The notes: a model not told the origin generated them from the letters alone. A stretch of 64,000 nucleotides of DNA from Macrocystis pyrifera (GCA_031763025.1 JASSKH010000032.1:3427001-3491000), one strand, 5' to 3'. Positions 24,681 through 37,060 are shown, numbered from the stretch's first letter. Numbers and translations are program-made.

Positions 24681-26640
24681 CCAGAGATCGGGTGTGGCCC
24701 AAGAGAGATTCATCACAGCAGCTTGTGATTATCTTCAGATTGGCTTTCCCCAAGTTTTCAGCAGATACATACACCTCGACTCAGAGCCCCTTCTATTGGA
24801 GGGCGTTTTTTTTTCCATCATTTCCATATTTGCTTCGCGTCACTTTTCGTTATTTTCTTGCTTGTTTTCCTCATTGTTTTTCCCAAACATGTTGAATGCA
24901 ATTTTTCTGATATGTATGCCTCTGAAAAATATCACAAATTGTGACAGAACGCCTCCGTATCATGATTAAAAAAATGATCTCCAGATTAAGACGGTCCTAA
25001 GCGGTGCTGCAGTGGTCGAAATTGGTTAAAATTATGGTGGGGTTCACGAAAAGAGACAAAAATAATCCCCAACTGGACGTTTGCACTTCTCCTAAGCATA
25101 GCTACAGCTTCTCACAGAAAACTTCAGCCCGCGAAGTTGTGAGATGCCCCTGATGGGGTGCGTGAGGGCGTCGGATGCGCCAAACAGCAGTCGCAGGGGG
25201 GCAGAAAAGATTCACGAGGTGTTTTCGAGTGTTCGAAGTTGCGAGACATCACAAAAAAACTCCCAAAATCGCAAAAATATATATTTCACGCGCGAGAGCA
25301 TAGAACATAGTAAGAATGATGGCTGCATCACGTACAGAGAGAGGAAGAAATTACCTTCATTGGAATTTGCTGTTCTCGCAGCGGATGATATATCTGCTGT
25401 TTTTTTTTGTCGTCGCCGAAGATGCTGCGGAAAACAAAATTACGTTCCTATGATAGTCAGTGCAGTAAGGTGTTGGGCCCAAGAAAGCTAAACAGGGCTG
25501 AACAGTTGTGGATTATCTTAATCATGCTGATCACTCATTCTGCAACTTCGAAGTACGGATCGTGGTGGCAAATCTCTTGCTCTGTTTCCAAGGTATATGT
25601 GTATGTTGCCGAAAATATTACTCACGCCTAATAGACGACGCATTCCTGAGTGAGCCAGGGTCCCCTTCTAACTGTACATAGGTATGCATCGCAGCACCCA
25701 GTGCCATCGACAGCGGGAGGCAGCGCACAAACGTCTACTATCGGCGCAGAAGAATCGGCCTACTGACCAACAGCAGCCAGTCTATTCCGTAGGCATGTTT
25801 CACTTATTTCGTGAAGAAACGTAACAGGAGTATGTAGGGATGACTTAAATTAACTAGTTACCTCCTTGAGCTACTTAACTAGTGTGGACTAAGCGGTTTG
25901 GCAATATGATAGAGGGAAGCCATATCTGCAAACCGATGCACCAACAGGCAACACATACACTACTACTATCTCGTTCGTATGAGGCTGAGACGGAGAAATG
26001 TCTCACTGCGCTTCGAGTCGAAGGCATGAGACCCAGAAAATTGGGAGATGCCGGTCGGTTGGTTGGCAGCTAAAACCAACTTTGCTATGGATTACTCTCA
26101 AATTAACCGATCACGGACTTCCGAATGCGGAGTACTTGTGCCTGGCGAACTCTGAACACTGTACCTCCCCCCCCCCAGGCTACCATCGCTTGTCCACTTC
26201 ACACACTCACATGATTTTTTTTTTCGCTAAGCGAATTACAACCACTGCCTGTCCCCCTCAGCTCTCGGTGTTTGCTTATATGTCGCACAACCTCCTCTCG
26301 CTGTCGTTATCGCTTATGTTTAATCATGGACTAAAAGCTTTTCAACTTTTCTCTCACCAGCAAACCACATGCAGGGCTACTTGCTCTATCCGACAGTACT
26401 ACCGTAAAATCGATCCAGACGATCCCCGCCAAGATGCTGCCTACGAAACCTGCATCACAACACAACCACAGGGCAACAGGAAGAAATGCATTCCTCACCT
26501 CCTTTTTTTTTTCACGCGGCTGGGGCGACAACATAACAGCATAGAGTAGAGGAGTGTCACGCACCATGCTTCCAAGGTATTGTTGTTGTAGGAGTACTAC
26601 TACCGTACATGGTGTGCTAAAAGGAACGCGGGCAATCGTG
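24681..26640. other. Intergenic stretch, no supported gene
   Basis: A/T-richer than its surroundings. Open frames (for example 24607-24969 plus, 25998-26549 plus) have no recognisable domain and no splice-consistent partners that I could find. Confidence 0.4.
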
Positions 26641-26647
26641 ACTGCGG

Positions 26648-28204
26648 TCAACACGCTGGTTTAGTGATTTGAGGACCGCCACGTTCTCTGTCAAAGCATG
26701 TGTACGCCGCTCTGGCCAGGCAGTCTGAATTCGTCGCGTTCGTCAGCACTCTCCGACAGGGGCCCCCGCATGCGCGCTGCAAAATTATTGGCCAGACTGG
26801 GGTTGTCGTCGCCATGATTGACGTCCAACATTTAAGACCTGTATCTGCGGCTGTAAGGTCTTCTCCCCCTCCCGTGCCTTGTACGAGGTCGCCGTCTACG
26901 GGCTGAGGGATCCTTGAAAACGTCGCCAAGGTTTGCTTGATCACCTCGTGACGCCCGAGCGCGCCGCTGGAATCATCTGTGCGCATTAGCCAACACGCGT
27001 TATGAGCCATCACGACCTCGATGGGCAGGCACTCTTCTGAGCAGCCTTGGCCCTACTTCAGGGCCAAAACGCCACTGAGTCAAAAACGCTAGCTCCAGTG
27101 TCGAATTGATCAGCACCATGAAATCTTTCCAAATAATTTCCCCATTTCCGCGCTGACTGGATCGAGTCGCCGGAAGCTTCTGGTGGGCCTCGGAACAATC
27201 GTCGAACATAGTTCTTTCTTGGGCATGGGTAGAAAGGTCGGGAAGTATTCCGACGCGCAGAATCGACAGCTTCGAATCAGAGATAAACACATGCGTGCTC
27301 CCTTCAGCTTTCTCAACACAGCAGCTCTCAAGCCACGGCGGAAAAGCGGGAGTCTTGTTCGGGTCAACCGCAGCAACTGCCAGGCCGAGCCCAATAATAT
27401 TGGTGAGCGTCTGGTGCTCGTCGATCGGATTCTCGTACAGCCATAACGACCGCAGAATCCCGTTTTTACCAGGGCCCCCGCTGATCATGCGCATCTCGTA
27501 ATTCAATTTCCTCTTCCAGACCGTAGGGTTGTCGGAAATTCGTTTGTTTAGAGAACTCAGTCCAACAGCTTTCCAGGGATTCGAGCAGCCTTCCGTTTTC
27601 CAATGCGGGCCTTGGTGCCTGGCGGTGACACCTTTCGGACCTGAAGCAGCCCCACGCATCACGCAACCATCCCCATAAGCTTATGTCGGTCATCCCCTCA
27701 CCAGGACTGTCATTGTCGAAGAACATGTGGCGGTTGCGAGGCTTCCAGGTCCCAAACGTCGAACCAATCATGCTTTCGAGAGCCGCGTTTGCTTTCAAAA
27801 TCCACAGCTGCCGCAGAGAGCGTTTGATCGCAAGAAACATTCCCCCCATGACAAGCAGCGCAGCCATAGCCTTTTTCAGGTCTCTGGCAAGCAACTGGAC
27901 AGTGACGTAGAACGCTAGTACCACAATGCCCACCGTGCATAGCAGAAGGGCAAGTTGCGTCTGGCCTTGCGATCGGCTTACAGGCCTCCAGCGGCTGTCG
28001 ACATGGTCGGTCGACCGCTGAGTAGTATATCCAGGGACCGAAGGCTAATATGTAGGCTGGAATTACGAAGTAAGCCTCGTCGGCAAGGTCGTCGATGGAT
28101 TCCAACATGTGCCTCGCCCGCAAGCTGCCTGCGGTCTCGCTCGCGAAACTTTGAGGCGCAAAAAAGACGGGAAAGAGGACAAGAACGACAGATACAAGAA
28201 ACAC
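26648..28204 (-). pseudogene. Unrecognised membrane-protein gene, frame-disrupted
   Basis: Three minus-strand frames overlap end to end: 28204-27710, 27933-27466 and 27662-27000. A further open frame is at 27013-26648. The first frame starts with a hydrophobic leader (MFLVSVVLVLFPVFFAP) and a second hydrophobic segment (YFVIPAYILAFGPWIYYS). The next frame adds LALLLCTVGIVVLAFYVTV and a MAALLVMGGMFLAI segment, so at least four membrane-type segments are predicted. The third frame holds a soluble C-terminal part with FISDSKLSILRVGILPDL. The frame change near 27960 can be explained by one extra C. The change near 27650-27590 could be another indel or a missed short intron. I do not recognise the family. 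It could be a live spliced gene or a recent pseudogene. Confidence 0.4.
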
Positions 28205-28892
28205 GATTCAAACGGTGCAGGGTACACACACAGGATAGCAGGAATATGTCATGCGCATAATCTCCATGCCAAGCCACGATATGTTGTGCCACAACCATTC
28301 GTCGCTGCCGATTGCGGCTTCTCGTTGCCCTGCACGGGCGTAGCGGTTACAGCCGACCCCGCCTGTCTACTGTATAGACACCGATCATGCGCGGAAATTC
28401 GCTTTAAATGACGCGAACCTACAGATCACACAAGGTACGTTTTTTTCTGGAAAGCGACCGCTACAGTAGCTCTTCGCATTACAACCCACACCACGCCCAC
28501 CTTCTGCACGCAAGGCGCATGCACTGCGGTAAAGTAGCAAGCCTTTGGAAAAAGCGGCAGCCTCCTGCGGGGAGAAATCGTCTTCGGCAGGACACGCGTA
28601 GGCGAGGCGAACTGACGTCGGCGAAACGCGAGACCTGAAAAAAGAGGGAAAAATAGTGAGATACGTTGTTGTTCGTATATACTGTAGACCTGTCATATTG
28701 TTTTCATGTATCCTCAACCAATCGCGCCGTGGAGGAGCACCATGAACCATACAGCAAGCACACACATGCATGCTTCTTTTCGTTCTCGATGCATGGCAGC
28801 GGTAAGGCAGCGGCCTCATCCCACAGCGGGGTTGCATGTTTGGAACTGACATTTTCTGACCAGTGGAATTCCTCAGAAGTGAGAAACTACCA

Positions 28893-28996
28893 TTACGGGG
28901 GAAACAGAAAATAGGACCAAATATTGCAAGTAAACATGGGTAAATATATAGGTTTTTGTGCGTACCGTAGGTTCTATTCACTATGGCCTCCCGTAA
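28893..28996. mobile_element. TA-flanked MITE, copy 4
   Basis: TTACGGGGGAAACAGAAAATAGG at the left (TIR partly changed) and TTCACTATGGCCTCCCGTAA at the right, followed by TA. Confidence 0.75.
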
Positions 28997-29344
28997 TAGT
29001 TGGGAATACTTTTTTTTTACTACTGTAGCATGATTGTTTGAGAGTCTACTATTATTAATACCTGGTACGATAAAAGAGCAGAAATGTTGGTCGGGTTGCG
29101 CGAAGAAACTCTTCTTCGAAGTCATGCTTCGGGTGATTACGGTGAGCCCTTAACCGATTTACTTGCAGAATAATCGCAGCACAGCGTTTTGTGGACATGC
29201 TTCTAAACAATCTGAGTGGGTTGTTCCCAAACCGGGACCGCAGTTTGCCCCCAATGGGCTCATGTGAGGAGTGAAGAAAACAGGCGCCACCCCTTCTCCG
29301 TGCCGTGCTATTGCTCAACGCCAATGTGAAGGTATTTCCTATTG

Positions 29345-29680
29345 AGCTATAGAAGTAAAAGATCGATCGACTACCCAGCCCAGGGTAATCCTTATAACCC
29401 TCCCCCCCGCCCTCTGAACGGTGGGATCATTGGGGCGTCGGTACCGTGTATGGCCGTACGCTGACCTACCCGCTTCGGTTAAATACCTGGGGAACCCCAG
29501 GGAGACACGCTTACTGGGGCGCACGCGCAAGCGTTATAATGTCAACAAAAAACGTTCTAAGTGAGATAGATTCGAACCCGTGTCCTTGACGACGTCAAAA
29601 TATGAAAAGGTGTCCCCTGCTGAGCTAGGGATAAAAGATCGATCGATTCCCCAGCCCAGGGTAATCATTGTAACACCAAC
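29345..29680 (-). repeat. tRNA-like repeat, two copies
   Basis: On the minus strand the block CCCTGGGCTGGG, then GATCGATCTTTTA, then TAGCTCAGCAGGGG (A-box-like) occurs at 29675-29615. A B-box-like GGGTTCGAATCTA follows near 29580. The same leader with TAGCTCAATAGG occurs at 29400-29340 without a clear B box. No cloverleaf with paired acceptor and T stems could be folded, so these are SINE- or pseudo-tRNA-like rather than tRNA genes. Confidence 0.4.
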
Positions 29681-29806
29681 CAGTGTTCTAAAACAGGTTT
29701 ACTGTAATTATTCCTTATTTCAGCCCCACTACAATAATACGCACTGATGTTGCAGTACTCTTAACATTGCGACAGCCATCTTTTTGCGCTTATCATCAAA
29801 CAGCTA

Positions 29807-29911
29807 TTACGGAGGACCATAGTAAATAGGACCCACGGTACATACAGAAACCTATATATTTCCCTATTTTTACAAGAAATATTGGGTCCTATTTACTATG
29901 CCCCCCCGTAA
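29807..29911. mobile_element. TA-flanked MITE, copy 5
   Basis: TTACGGAGGACCATAGTAA at the left and ACTATGCCCCCCCGTAA at the right. The left flank is TA; the right flank is CA. Confidence 0.8.
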
Positions 29912-30149
29912 CATGACCACCACCACGCACCAAAGATGACACCGTAACACGGGGAATTGTAAGAGTGCAACTAAATGACGTGCACGATTGTTCGTTAGGC
30001 GCTGTCACCGTCCATCTCCCGTTGTCCATTTTGCGTTGACACTATAGTGCATTTTTCACTGCTTGCATTGTTTTTTGTTCATTGTTCATTAGGTTCCCTC
30101 CCGCTCTGACACTGTGCGTCTTGCATTGCGCAATGTGCTCACTACACCT

Positions 30150-31222
30150 TAAGCAGACCGAGGACGAAGACGGTGATCCTTCCGGTCGATACAGCCCCGC
30201 AGGGGCGGTACCCCCCGACCCCAACCCCATTCGCTGATTGCGAACAGGCTGAGGTTCGTGAAACCAGCCCCAACCGGTGGGGATAGCTTTATTTCATCGA
30301 ATCATAAATCCTTCCACGCATCTACAACACCAACAAACCAGGGACGAAAACCGTGCCCCCCGGTCGGCACCTCCTGGCATGGTGTGGAAAACCCAAACCC
30401 TTTGGAAGATTTGGCTGGGGTTCGTCAAGGGAAACGGAAACCGAGGAAGGTACGGACTCATCTCCGGATCGTAAACCATTCTATACATCTACAAAACCAA
30501 CTACCCGGGAGGAGAAAACGGTTCTCTCCTGGGATGATACCGCCCCGCACGGTGTGACAACCCCATAACCATGATTTGATTGCTGGTCGAATGGGTATCG
30601 TGGAGCCAACGGCGAACGAAGAGAATACACCCCCCTCCCCGAATCATAAATTATTATAAACGTGTACACTTCCAACGACCCGGGACCAAAACCTTTATGC
30701 CATGGGATGGTACCGCCCCGAACGGTATGGAGACTCCAACCATATTGAGTGATTGCTGGATGGCTGGGGCCAACGGCAACCGAGGATGATACAGCCCCAC
30801 CACCGGACCAGAGATCCTTCAACGCATCTACAACTCCAAGAATCCGGATATGAAAGCGGTTAACCCCCGGGTCGATACCGCCTGCACAGTCTGGAAGCCC
30901 CAACTCCATTGACTGATTGCTGATCGGTTGGGATTTGTGAAGCCAGCGCAGCCCGGCGAGGATACGGGATCATAAACAATTCCACCCATAACGAATCACT
31001 GACGAAAACGTTGACCCCCACGAAGTATACCGCCCAGAACGATGTGGAAACCCCAGCCAGGTCACACTAATGGCCATTGACCCTTGGTCATTGGCTGGTC
31101 GGCTAGGGCTCGTGAAGCGAGCGTCAGCCGGAGAGGATATGGTCACATTCCTGGGTCGAACATCATTCCATACATGGACGGGTCCAACGAATCCAGGACA
31201 CAACCCGTGATCACCCTGGACA
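30150..31222. repeat. Degenerate satellite array, unit about 170 bp
   Basis: About six to seven diverged units. Recurring landmarks are TCATAAA near 30303, 30472 (as CGTAAA), 30646 and 30970; GATACCGCC-type blocks; ACGGTGTGGAAACCCC; and TTGATTGCTGGTCG. Spacing between landmarks is about 158-188 bp. No transcription unit is evident. Confidence 0.75.
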
Positions 31223-31600
31223 ATACCGCCGCGAATGGTGTCGAAACTTTAGTCATAAACTAGAATTTCGTGGTGATGACACGTCGACCGGTAAATCCGG
31301 TCTGGCCGTAATTATCTCGGCGTTTAAGCGAGGAAGAGTGCTGTAAGTTGCGTACGCGATCGGTCAAAATTTTGACAATAGCCCGACATACAGAATATTG
31401 CGGCGCGCTAATACCGCCGCGAACGGTGTGGAAAACCCAGTCACAAACTAGAACCTCGTGGTGATGACACGTCGACCGGTATACCCGGTCTAGACCCGAC
31501 ATTCTCGGCGTTCGAGCGGGGGAGAGTGCTGTAAGTTGCGTACGCGATCGGTTAACATTTTGCCAATAGCCCGATATACAACATATAGCGGCGCCCTCGG
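31223..31600. repeat. 188-bp tandem duplication continuing the satellite
   Basis: Two units of about 188 bp carry the blocks ATACCGCCGCGAA, AAACTAGAA, GTGGTGATGACACGTCGACC and GTGCTGTAAGTTGCGTACGC. The ATACCGCCGCGAA start is shared with the preceding satellite, so the unit seems to have formed by fusion of a satellite piece with new sequence. Confidence 0.8.
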
Positions 31601-31795
31601 CGGGCGTGTTGACTGCTGGTCGTTGGCTTTGCAATAAGGCAGCCACCATCAGCCTGGGCGCGAAGACTGGCGCGGACGGCCAGGTCCTCAAGGCCAAGTT
31701 CTCGCTCAACTGGACGGGCCGGTGCAACGTTGCAAGCACCATGTCGACCCGCAGGACCGCGACGACATGCCGACGTGTTGGCCAGCGGGGCTGAC
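31600..31795 (+). pseudogene. Short coding-like fragment, possibly retroelement integrase end
   Basis: The plus-strand frame contains LKAKFSLNWTGRC, which resembles the KxxLxWxGP block near the C-terminus of Gypsy-type polyproteins. The frame then degrades. The match is short, so this is only a suggestion. Confidence 0.25.
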
Positions 31796-31952
31796 GCAAT
31801 TGTGTGTATATATATGTGCTTAACAACGACTCGAATTACCCCCCCCCCCCCATATTATATACCGGGTATATATATAGGTTGGATTGACGTCAGTTGGCGA
31901 CGACGCTGTAAAACACGCCTCTCATGGCGTGAGCTAGACAGCCAGGGTACCG

Positions 31953-32394
31953 TTTTTATTGTTTTGTTTTTTCGGCGGTTACCACGGCTGGCGGTCAAGT
32001 TAGGTCATTTTTGTGCGGGCATAACCTCTACTCCGCACAAGGGGGATGGCCGTATCACGTAGTGTGTATATGATGAGGCACCCACGAGGCAGTCGCATAG
32101 TGAATCCATTGCTGTCTCTGGAAGTGGCCACACCAGAAATTAAATCAATTAATTGATTCTGTCATCCATATGCAAGAAAATTCTCCTCTAAAGTGCTTTG
32201 CAGTAGGGTGCAGCTCACCCTCTATGCGACTCGCCGAACACCTCACGGCGCTTCGCACTTGGTGCAAGAAATGTCTGCCTGGTAGGTGAAAACCCGACGT
32301 GCTCCGTCACGGTATTGTAGGGATGCGAGCGTCAATGGTCATATGACTACGTCCATGCACGATATTGAGTACAAACCCCCCCCCCCCCCCCCCC
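31953..32394 (-). mobile_element. Poly(G)-headed, poly(A)-tailed retroposon, full-length copy
   Basis: On the minus strand it starts with a G-run (plus-strand C at about 32377-32394). It continues with CATGGACGTAGTCATATGACC, CATCCCTACAATACC and GAGGTGTTCGGCGAGTCGC, then CTTGACCGCCAGCCGTGG. It ends in an A-rich tail (plus-strand T-rich 31953-31972). Order and both ends agree with 55730-56185. Confidence 0.75.
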
Positions 32395-34684
32395 GCCCGT
32401 CCCACATTACTCAACGCGACGTTTCGACTCCTCTTTAGATACTCGAAGGGGAGAAGATCACCGGTCGGTTTGCGGTCAGGGTGCGGGTCACCGCGGTGAT
32501 GTGGCAGGCGCTTTGGACGGGACTCTCTTGACCGTCCGAAGAACGGGAAATCGACGCCTAGCCCTCTCTTCACGAGATGCTGCGCAATGGCGTCGGCACC
32601 CCGAAACCAGCACCGCCAAACCAACCCGCCTGATCCCACCAACATGCGAAATGGTGCTGCACAGCGGAACTTTGTCGTCGGAGTAACGGTGAGCGTCGTC
32701 TGGCGCCCGGCTACGGCTGCGCACCGCACGCCGATTAGCTTCGCTGCTAGAGAACCAAGAGGTTTCTCCACGGCGCTCACGCTGAGCGCAAGGGCGACGA
32801 TTGTTTGTGGTGGCCGTGAAAGAGCAGCGCGAGTAGACCGACGGATGGAGTATATTTGGTTCGAGGCTTGGAAAACCTGGAGCCGATTGAGCTTCCTCTT
32901 TCTCGGGTACGCTAGACGATACCAACGAGAGGTGTACGATATTATCGGTGTCCGCAGGTACACTTAGCGAGCGTGTTCGCACAGGGGTCCAGCGTGACGT
33001 GAATTAATTTCGAGGCGCAGCCATGAGTAGTAGATTTGTGCATCACCGCTGCACGCTTGAGCTTTCTGCTTTTTTTTCTGGAATTTTTGGGTCGGAGGGG
33101 GTTCGTTTAATGTCGTTTGACATTGTTTGAGCGTTCGGGCCGGGGCCATTTCCCACGGCCGCACATTTACATCAGGACGTACCGGTAATATCGTAAAGCC
33201 GCCGAATGTGGAAACCGCTCAAGAACCGCGGCTAAACCAATTTCGAGGCGGTACACCAGGGGATGGGACGCGAACATCCCCGGTTGAACAGACCGCTCAA
33301 TGTGAATCACTTTGCGCCTTCCATCTTATCACACATCACCTGCGTAAAAGCATCGAAGCACTTCAATCCTACCACATACCGCTAATAGAGGAGGAATGGT
33401 CACATACAAACCACCAAAATATGTAGAATTCTAAAAACACAGGGGTTTCCACTACATATGGAGTCGGTTTTGGCCCGGGCTCAGCAAAACGCCCCCGAAT
33501 TCGCATGCAAAATGTGATCCGCATGGGATTTTGAGAACCACCGAGAACCTGATGATGCCGGCATTGCACATTTGGTTTTCTTCCGACGTTATATACGTTT
33601 TTAGGCCAATTGTTTGCGTATGTCGTTCTGCCTACCCCCCCACGCCCCCCCCCCCCCCCCCCCCTCCCCCCACCCCTCGGTGCCGGAGTTGGTCTGGGCA
33701 ACCGGGCCACTCTTTCATGGCCCAGGACAGTCGTTTTTTTTTCTCGTTCTTTTCTTTTTCGTCCTGCCGAATCCCCCCCGGAGCGACCTGGAGAAACTGG
33801 CGACTCAGACATTTACGGTGGCACCGGGCTGAGGTTTTTTGTGTGCAAACCTTTCGCGTTTCCGTCCACAAATTCGCGCCCCACCCACCCCACCCTCCCT
33901 CTGTGGCCATACGACTACGGCCATGCATGATATCGAGTGCACCCCTGACATTGAGTACCCCCCCCCCTCCTTGCTGATGGTATTGCGATGGCTATCGTTG
34001 TGGCATTTCCTTTGTAACCCTTACGGATAGGCCTCCTTTCTTTCCCTTGTTTATTGGCGTTTCTTGTCGGCTTCGTAGCCTGGCCGTTCAGAGGTATGGG
34101 AGTAGGTTTTGACGAGCCGCATCTTCGACTCATGTTTTGGTTCATGGAATCGGGATTTCAGTTAATTTCCCACATATCTCCATATATATACGGCTCATTA
34201 GACTGGGCTAGTGGTGTGGTATTGCCTTGAATGATCTGGATAGCTCTGTAGTTACCTGGGTACAGGTATCATGATCTTTTTTTTTGGAAGCGTGTCTTAG
34301 TTAGATGGGGAAGATGGGAAACGCAAGGGCTTCCTGGCGAGGCAACGGACGTTCGACCCGCCAGTCGTCCATCGTGTTCCGAACGGTCTAAAGCTGTTCT
34401 TGTTCTATCTCTGGACGATTAGCACAACGAGGGTAACATCGAGGACAGACTCAATGGGCAAACCTGGCGAGGAATACTCTGTCTCTCACCCGGCTTAAAG
34501 GTAAGATAGCAAACGAGCCAACCGGGCGGGTAATGCATATTTTTATTGATGTTGCACAAACCAAACGTGGAGGAGCAGTTGGATACGGCGTGCTCGTATC
34601 CTCTACGAGGCATTTCGCTGCGCTCGCTCACAAGAAAGAGTAAACACTAAAAGTGGCTCAAGCAGACAGGATGTAATGTGCGGT
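32395..34684. other. Intergenic stretch, no supported gene
   Basis: Open frames at 32307-32982 (minus) and 32501-32967 (plus) overlap one another and have no known domain. Poly(C) occurs near 33650-33664. A 5' fragment of the poly(G)-headed retroposon (minus orientation) lies at about 33903-33960, again next to a C-run. Confidence 0.45.
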
Positions 34685-35560
34685 TTTGAGATGCCTGTTA
34701 GTCGTCTCACAGGTCTCATGGGACGTCTCATGGGTTACCCCATGGAATGTTGCATGGGTTTCGAGAATATTATGGGACGTCCTGTGGATGTCTGGGCGTC
34801 CTATGTGCTTTGAAAGTCCATTGGTCGTCCCACGGGCAATCACGATAATCCCATAGCGAATCCCATGGGAAGTCTAACGGTATTTTCATGGATGTCCCAT
34901 ACGGCCCGTGGGATGTCCCGTGTAGACCCCATGGGACATCCCGTGGAATGATCCATGGGACGTCGCATGGGATACCGAGGGGGCATCATGGGTCATCCGA
35001 TGGGATGACCCACACGTCTTCCCATGTGATGCACCGTGGGTAACTCAATTGGACGTCCCATGGGATAGCCCGTGGGACTGCGTACAACCCAAACCTTAAC
35101 CCCAACTCTGACCCCCGGAGGTAATTTATTCCATGGGTCGTACCCATGGGATGTCCCGCGTGCAGCATGTCTTCCCATGAGACGTCCCATGGGTCATCCC
35201 AGCACCCTGCCATGCGATGACATGCTACCCGTGGGTATCCGAAGGGGATCCCATGGGAAGATGGACGGCCTATGGGGTATCCCAAGGGACGACTTGTGGG
35301 ATTACGTATGGGATATTCCATGGGACATCCAATGGCATGTCTCACAGGTAATCCCACGGTTTCTATAGGTCATCCCATGGGACACCCCATGGGACACCCC
35401 ATGGCTCATTCCATAGGTCATCTCGTTGGACGTCCCTCGGGATACCCCATGGGATGCCCCCTGGAATAGCCCATAGGTCGTCCCATTAGGACGTCCCATG
35501 TGTTTTATTTTCACATGGCACATCCCGTGGGATCAAAAATCCCATGGGAAGTGCGATAGA
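34685..35560. repeat. Array of 12-bp units built on CCCATGGGACGT
   Basis: A degenerate minisatellite. At 35365-35480 the period is a regular 12 bp (CCCATGGGACAC repeated, then variants); elsewhere it drifts to 12-16 bp. The unit combines the palindromes CCCATGGG and GACGTC. Frames across it encode repeats such as SHGV and are composition artefacts. Confidence 0.85.
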
Positions 35561-35852
35561 TTCGCTATGAAACGTAGATCATACGCAGCAGGGAGCTCTT
35601 GGTGCTTGCAAGTCGTCAGTTTCCGCCCACTCATGGACTTCTCTGTCCGCAATGATCTACATTGGTTAGACATGGACCAGGCCATGGACCAACGCATGGT
35701 TGACCACAACATATATTCCTTGGCTGACCATGGTTGGCTATATAGGTGTATCGATCTACAAACAACAGAAAGACAATAAACCAGAGAATCTGAGGAAGTT
35801 CGTATTTACTTTTTTACGACTTGAGAATCCGGCCCAAGCCGTCAGATTTTGA

Positions 35853-36545
35853 TTAAAAATCCGACGACTTTTGGCCGTCAGATATCAGATCGAAGTTCCC
35901 TCGAAGGGCCCCAATGTCCACCGGGTTGATACGGTGAGAGAGAAAATTTCCCTGGCCTACGGTCAGGTGTATTGCGCCGGTGGAGTACTGGTCGGTGACG
36001 TTCGCGATATAATAGAAGCGTGGAACACAGCCGAAGATGTGGTGGACGAAGTCGCAGTGGGCGACGGCGACGACGAAGTTGCGGTGGAAGATGTTGTGGA
36101 AGAAGACGTGGCGGTAGCTGAGCGTATCGTGCTTTACATCTATCTGGTCGATGCCGAAGGTGATGGCTCGATGCACCATGCGTTTGATGTCTTTGCTGTA
36201 GTCTACTGCGAGGCCTCTTGGGCGCCAATATCCTGCGACCTGCAATCGGATATTAAATGGGCTATCGTCCCATCTTCGCGAGCTCAGGGCGGGCGAGAGT
36301 CCTCTCCGTCGTGAAAAGAGTCGTCTGGATGATGGCCGTGCTTTGTGCTGCAGTTGACCAGCGGCTCCGTGGTTGAGGCAAGGACTTCGTCCGTGACCTG
36401 GGCGTACTCGGCATCCAGCTCCTCCTGTAAGTATTCCTGCATATTTCCGCTGGTGCTACTACTGTAGTCTCGTCTGTGAGATGGAGCACCAGAAAGGGAC
36501 GTCATATTTCTGAAAAGGCAAGAACATATCGCTACGTGGTGCAAG
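35853..36545 (-). pseudogene. Gag-like retroelement remnant, copy 2
   Basis: Minus-strand frames homologous to 23433-23860. 36540-36260 carries GNMQEYLQEELDAEYAQVTD and STKHGHHPDDSF. 36245-35853 carries YSKDIKRMVHRAITFGIDQIDVKH. It is more intact than copy 1 in this part and lacks the zinc-knuckle region. Flanked by the CCCATGGG arrays. Function is not recognised with certainty. Confidence 0.45.
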
Positions 36546-36699
36546 GGTCTTCATTAACCATGTCCGACTCCGCCTAAGCCCCATGTGTCGAAGAAAACGT
36601 TTAGGAGAGGTCCGCGTGCCGTCAGCTTCGGGGGTTTCCCTTTGTCTCATCTTGCGGCGAGCAACACCGCAGGCCTCGTACGCCAATTTCAGGAGTCTT

Positions 36700-37060
36700 A
36701 GACCTGCCCATGGGGTAGCACGTGGGTAGTCCATGAGGCCTCGAGCGATGGCCCATGGATAGCTAATGGGAATCCATGGTAACCGAGTGGATACTGTAGG
36801 AGCAGCAAGGGCCCTTGGGTAGCCCACGGGTAACCCCAACGCGCAGATGTTCCATGGGTAGCCCTTGTTGGGTAGTCCACGGGTAACCCATACGTATCCC
36901 ATGGGTAGCCCACGAGTAGCCCATGGGTAGCCCATAGGTAGCCTACGGGTAGCCCATGGGTGTTCGAATGGGCAGCCCGTGAGTAGCCCATGGGCAACCC
37001 AATAGGCAGCCCGTGGGTGACCCATGGATAACCCAATGACCAGCCCTTGGGTCGGCAGTG
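36700..37060. repeat. Array of 11-bp units built on CCCATGGGTAG
   Basis: At 36890-36960 the period is a regular 11 bp (CCCATGGGTAG with variants such as CCCACGAGTAG and CCCATAGGTAG); the rest is degenerate. It shares the CCCATGGG core with the 12-bp array 1.1 kb away. Confidence 0.85.

Noticed and set aside
29560..29630. Possible tRNA gene on the minus strand
   Set aside because: A- and B-box-like blocks are present, but no acceptor stem or paired T stem could be formed; kept only as a tRNA-like repeat.
32307..32982. Overlapping minus-strand frames of 164 and 218 codons
   Set aside because: Both run into the poly(G)-headed retroposon, overlap in different frames and have no domain; a plus-strand frame is equally open.
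34685..35560. CRISPR-like array of short repeats
   Set aside because: The units are contiguous 12-mers with no unique spacers, in a eukaryotic genome; a minisatellite.
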